A DNA stretch of 64,000 bases from CBDCUW01 sp963734865. GTDB taxonomy: Bacteria; Planctomycetota; Planctomycetia; Pirellulales; Pirellulaceae. The position numbers were made by a program, and so were the translations under genes. Of the stretch, positions 62,105 through 64,000 are shown in pieces. The stretch is from positions 1-64,000 of the forward strand of contig CAVTIV010000011.1 in the NCBI GenBank assembly GCA_963734865.1, read 5' to 3'. The first letter of the stretch is position 1, and the number at the start of each line of letters is the position of its first letter. Under the pieces are notes generated by a model, which worked only from the letters and a program-made list of their open reading frames with translations, did no database searches and was not told the origin of the DNA.

Positions 62105-64000
62105 ATGCACCGATTCCTGATCTGTTCGATGATTGTTGTTTGGGCATTACCGATCGGCGCCGTGTCTGCCCAATCAAAACGCGTCGATTTCACCCTGCCG
62201 GCTGGTTTTGTCGCGGAACAGGTTTACGAAGTTCCCAATCATGAACAGGGGTCGTGGATTTGTCTGACCGCCGATAACCGAGGACGTCTGATCGCGTCCG
62301 ACCAAAGCGGTGCTCTGTATCGATTAACCGTTCCCAAACCCGACAGCCCGGAACCGCCGATTGTAGAAAAGATTGAGCTCGATATCGGCATGGCGATGGG
62401 ATTGCTCTATCTGTCCGATTCGCTGTACGTGATGGTTAACGGATCGGCGGCAGAGGGTCCCGGTTTGTACCGTGTTCGGGACACCGACCAGGACGATCAG
62501 TTCGATTCGATCGAGCTGTTGCGAGCGATCGATTCGCCGGGGAAACCGGGAGCCGGACATGGCAATCATGCCATCGTCCCAAGTCCCGACGGGCAGTCGC
62601 TGTACGTTGTCTGCGGCAACATGGCGGGCAAACCGGTCGGCGGATTCGACAGTAGCCGAGTTCCCAGGACCTGGGGCGAGGACCAGTTGCTGCCGCGGTT
62701 GGCCGACAGTGGGGGACACGCATCGAATGTCATGGCTCCCGGCGGCTGGATCGCCAAAACCGATTTAGACGGTCAACATTGGCAGTTGGTGTGTAGCGGG
62801 TTTCGCAATATCTACGATGCGGCTTTCAATCGTTCTGGCGATCTGTTTACCTTCGATGCCGATATGGAATTTGACCTCGGCACTCCCTGGTACCGGCCGA
62901 CTCGTGTTTGTCACGTGGTCAGCGGTGGCGAGTTCGGATGGCGAAATGGCTCCGGCAAATGGCCCGACTATTACCCCGACAGCTTGCCGTCGGTCCTCGA
63001 TCTCGGGCTCGGATCACCAACCGGAATCAGCTTCGGATACGATACGAACTTTCCGGCTCCTTATCGCGACGCACTGTTCCTGTGTGATTGGAGTTACGGT
63101 CGCATCTACATTGCCGAACTCGAGAGAGACGGAGCGACTTACAGCGGCAGCCAGCAATTGTTTGCCAGCTTCGCACCGCTGCCAGTTGTGGATATCGTCG
63201 TTCATCCGCTCGACCACTCGCTTTACCTGGTCACCGGTGGTCGCGGCGTGCAATCACACATTTACCGAATCCGTTATCAGGGTGGTCAGGTGACCGACCG
63301 GGCTGACGGACCCCCGTTGGTCGCGGGTCGGCAGCCAAAAGTGGACCCAAGCGACGCCACGAAGTCGGACGCCGATCGACTACACGTCCTGCGACGGTCG
63401 CTCGAGGAACTGCATGAACCACACGATGCTGTGGTGATCGATCCGATTTGGCGACAGCTCAACCACGAAGATCGCTTCATTCGTTTTGCCGCACGCATTG
63501 CCCTCGAGCACCAACCTGTGGCGTATTGGCGAGAACGCCTGTTCTCGGAAACCGACCCCGCGACGGTCATCGCGGCGGCAATTGCATTGTCTCGGTCCAC
63601 TGCGAACGTCGGGCAATCGTTGCAACAAAAGCTTGATCAGCTGCCGATCCAAGATTTGGAACCGCAGCTTCAGTTGCAACTTCTACGCGCCTATGGGCTG
63701 GTGTTCATTCGCCAGGGGCGACCGAGCGAATCGGATGGCAAACAGCTCGGCCAACGTTTGCTGAAGATGTTTCCTACCAACCGTGCGAATCTGGATCGTG
63801 AATTGAGCCGGTTGTTGGTCTATCTGCAAGTCGACGGATCGATCGAAGCGATCCTAACGTTGCTCGAAAATGCCGAGGCTCCCGATGACCAGATGCATCT
63901 CGCCTTGATGCTTCGTGTCGTCGATCGCGGCTGGACGATTGACCAACGGCGACGCTATTTTCAATGGTTCGGCAAAGCGAGTGATTACACGGGCGGCCGA
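62105..64000 (+). CDS. Secreted dehydrogenase-like (PVC-type) protein, 3' end outside window
   Basis: This frame is open from ATG 62105 to the end of the window (632 codons). A signal peptide (FLICSMIVVWALPIGAVSAQ) leads into a six-bladed beta-propeller region like glucose/sorbosone or membrane-bound dehydrogenases (VDFTLPAGFVAEQVYEVP, SGFRNIYDAAFNRSGDLFTF, YRDALFLCDWSYGRIYIAEL). From about residue 425 it is helical and HEAT-like (EDRFIRFAARIALEHQPVAY). Family members usually carry a c-type heme domain near the end, which would lie beyond the window. It lies 56 bp after the DUF1501 gene and is probably co-transcribed. Confidence 0.85.
   Translation, partial: MHRFLICSMIVVWALPIGAVSAQSKRVDFTLPAGFVAEQVYEVPNHEQGSWICLTADNRGRLIASDQSGALYRLTVPKPDSPEPPIVEKIELDIGMAMGLLYLSDSLYVMVNGSAAEGPGLYRVRDTDQDDQFDSIELLRAIDSPGKPGAGHGNHAIVPSPDGQSLYVVCGNMAGKPVGGFDSSRVPRTWGEDQLLPRLADSGGHASNVMAPGGWIAKTDLDGQHWQLVCSGFRNIYDAAFNRSGDLFTFDADMEFDLGTPWYRPTRVCHVVSGGEFGWRNGSGKWPDYYPDSLPSVLDLGLGSPTGISFGYDTNFPAPYRDALFLCDWSYGRIYIAELERDGATYSGSQQLFASFAPLPVVDIVVHPLDHSLYLVTGGRGVQSHIYRIRYQGGQVTDRADGPPLVAGRQPKVDPSDATKSDADRLHVLRRSLEELHEPHDAVVIDPIWRQLNHEDRFIRFAARIALEHQPVAYWRERLFSETDPATVIAAAIALSRSTANVGQSLQQKLDQLPIQDLEPQLQLQLLRAYGLVFIRQGRPSESDGKQLGQRLLKMFPTNRANLDRELSRLLVYLQVDGSIEAILTLLENAEAPDDQMHLALMLRVVDRGWTIDQRRRYFQWFGKASDYTGGR

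Overview
The window looks like a planctomycete chromosome, probably from the Pirellulales (Rhodopirellula and relatives). The evidence is established family knowledge: paired PSCyt1/PSCyt2/PSD1 and DUF1501 genes, ECF sigma factors next to large Ser/Thr kinases, DUF1598, a HAF-repeat protein, sulfatase and GH88/105 enzymes, a very large beta-helix/RTX surface protein, and a planctomycete-type integron integrase. No rRNA, tRNA or CRISPR array was seen.

Layout. 1-9591: the 3' part of one giant secreted protein (Hcp-like domains, right-handed beta-helix, jelly rolls, PKD, RTX), split over several frames. 9589-11304: an IS1182-like insertion abutting its stop codon. 11.5-15.7 kb: GH88/105 hydrolase, LysR regulator and arylsulfatase, a small polysaccharide-degradation locus. 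15.7-17.2 kb: debris (HAD fragment, zinc-knuckle protein, group II intron-like 3' hairpins). 17.3-23.7 kb: ECF sigma factor, kinase-TPR receptor and two secreted proteins. 23.9-30 kb: mobile-element graveyard (MITE-like repeats, group II intron tail, two IS91-like remnants, a tyrosine recombinase) enclosing one secreted CxxCH protein and one small membrane protein. 30-35.4 kb: a probable chromosomal integron, with IntI on the + strand and, on its 5' side, a decayed and duplicated array containing a four-helix-bundle gene and unusual inverted GTACTC tracts. 35.6-47.6 kb: mostly core genes (LPG-synthase-like membrane protein, AI-2E-type permease, M32 carboxypeptidase, hypotheticals, DUF4259, DUF1598, FHA-GAF-sigma54 activator). 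47.8-50.5 kb: a three-gene sugar operon (HUMPS-type decarboxylase/synthase, zinc dehydrogenase, sugar phosphate isomerase). 50.5-55.3 kb: ECF sigma factor divergent from a zf-HC2-containing Ser/Thr kinase. 55.3-57.2 kb: small genes. 58.1-64 kb: a PSCyt1/PSD1 gene, DUF1501 and a partial dehydrogenase-type gene, a typical planctomycete secreted catabolic cluster.

Quality note. About 25 single-base frame changes split genes that otherwise read as full-length and conserved. They hit many unrelated genes, so I read most of them as draft-sequence indels rather than true pseudogenes; read mapping would settle this. The strongest candidates for something new are the integron with its GTACTC-tract/four-helix-bundle array, the Hcp-like domains fused to an adhesin, and the anti-sigma-like zinc motif on the kinase divergent from an ECF sigma factor.
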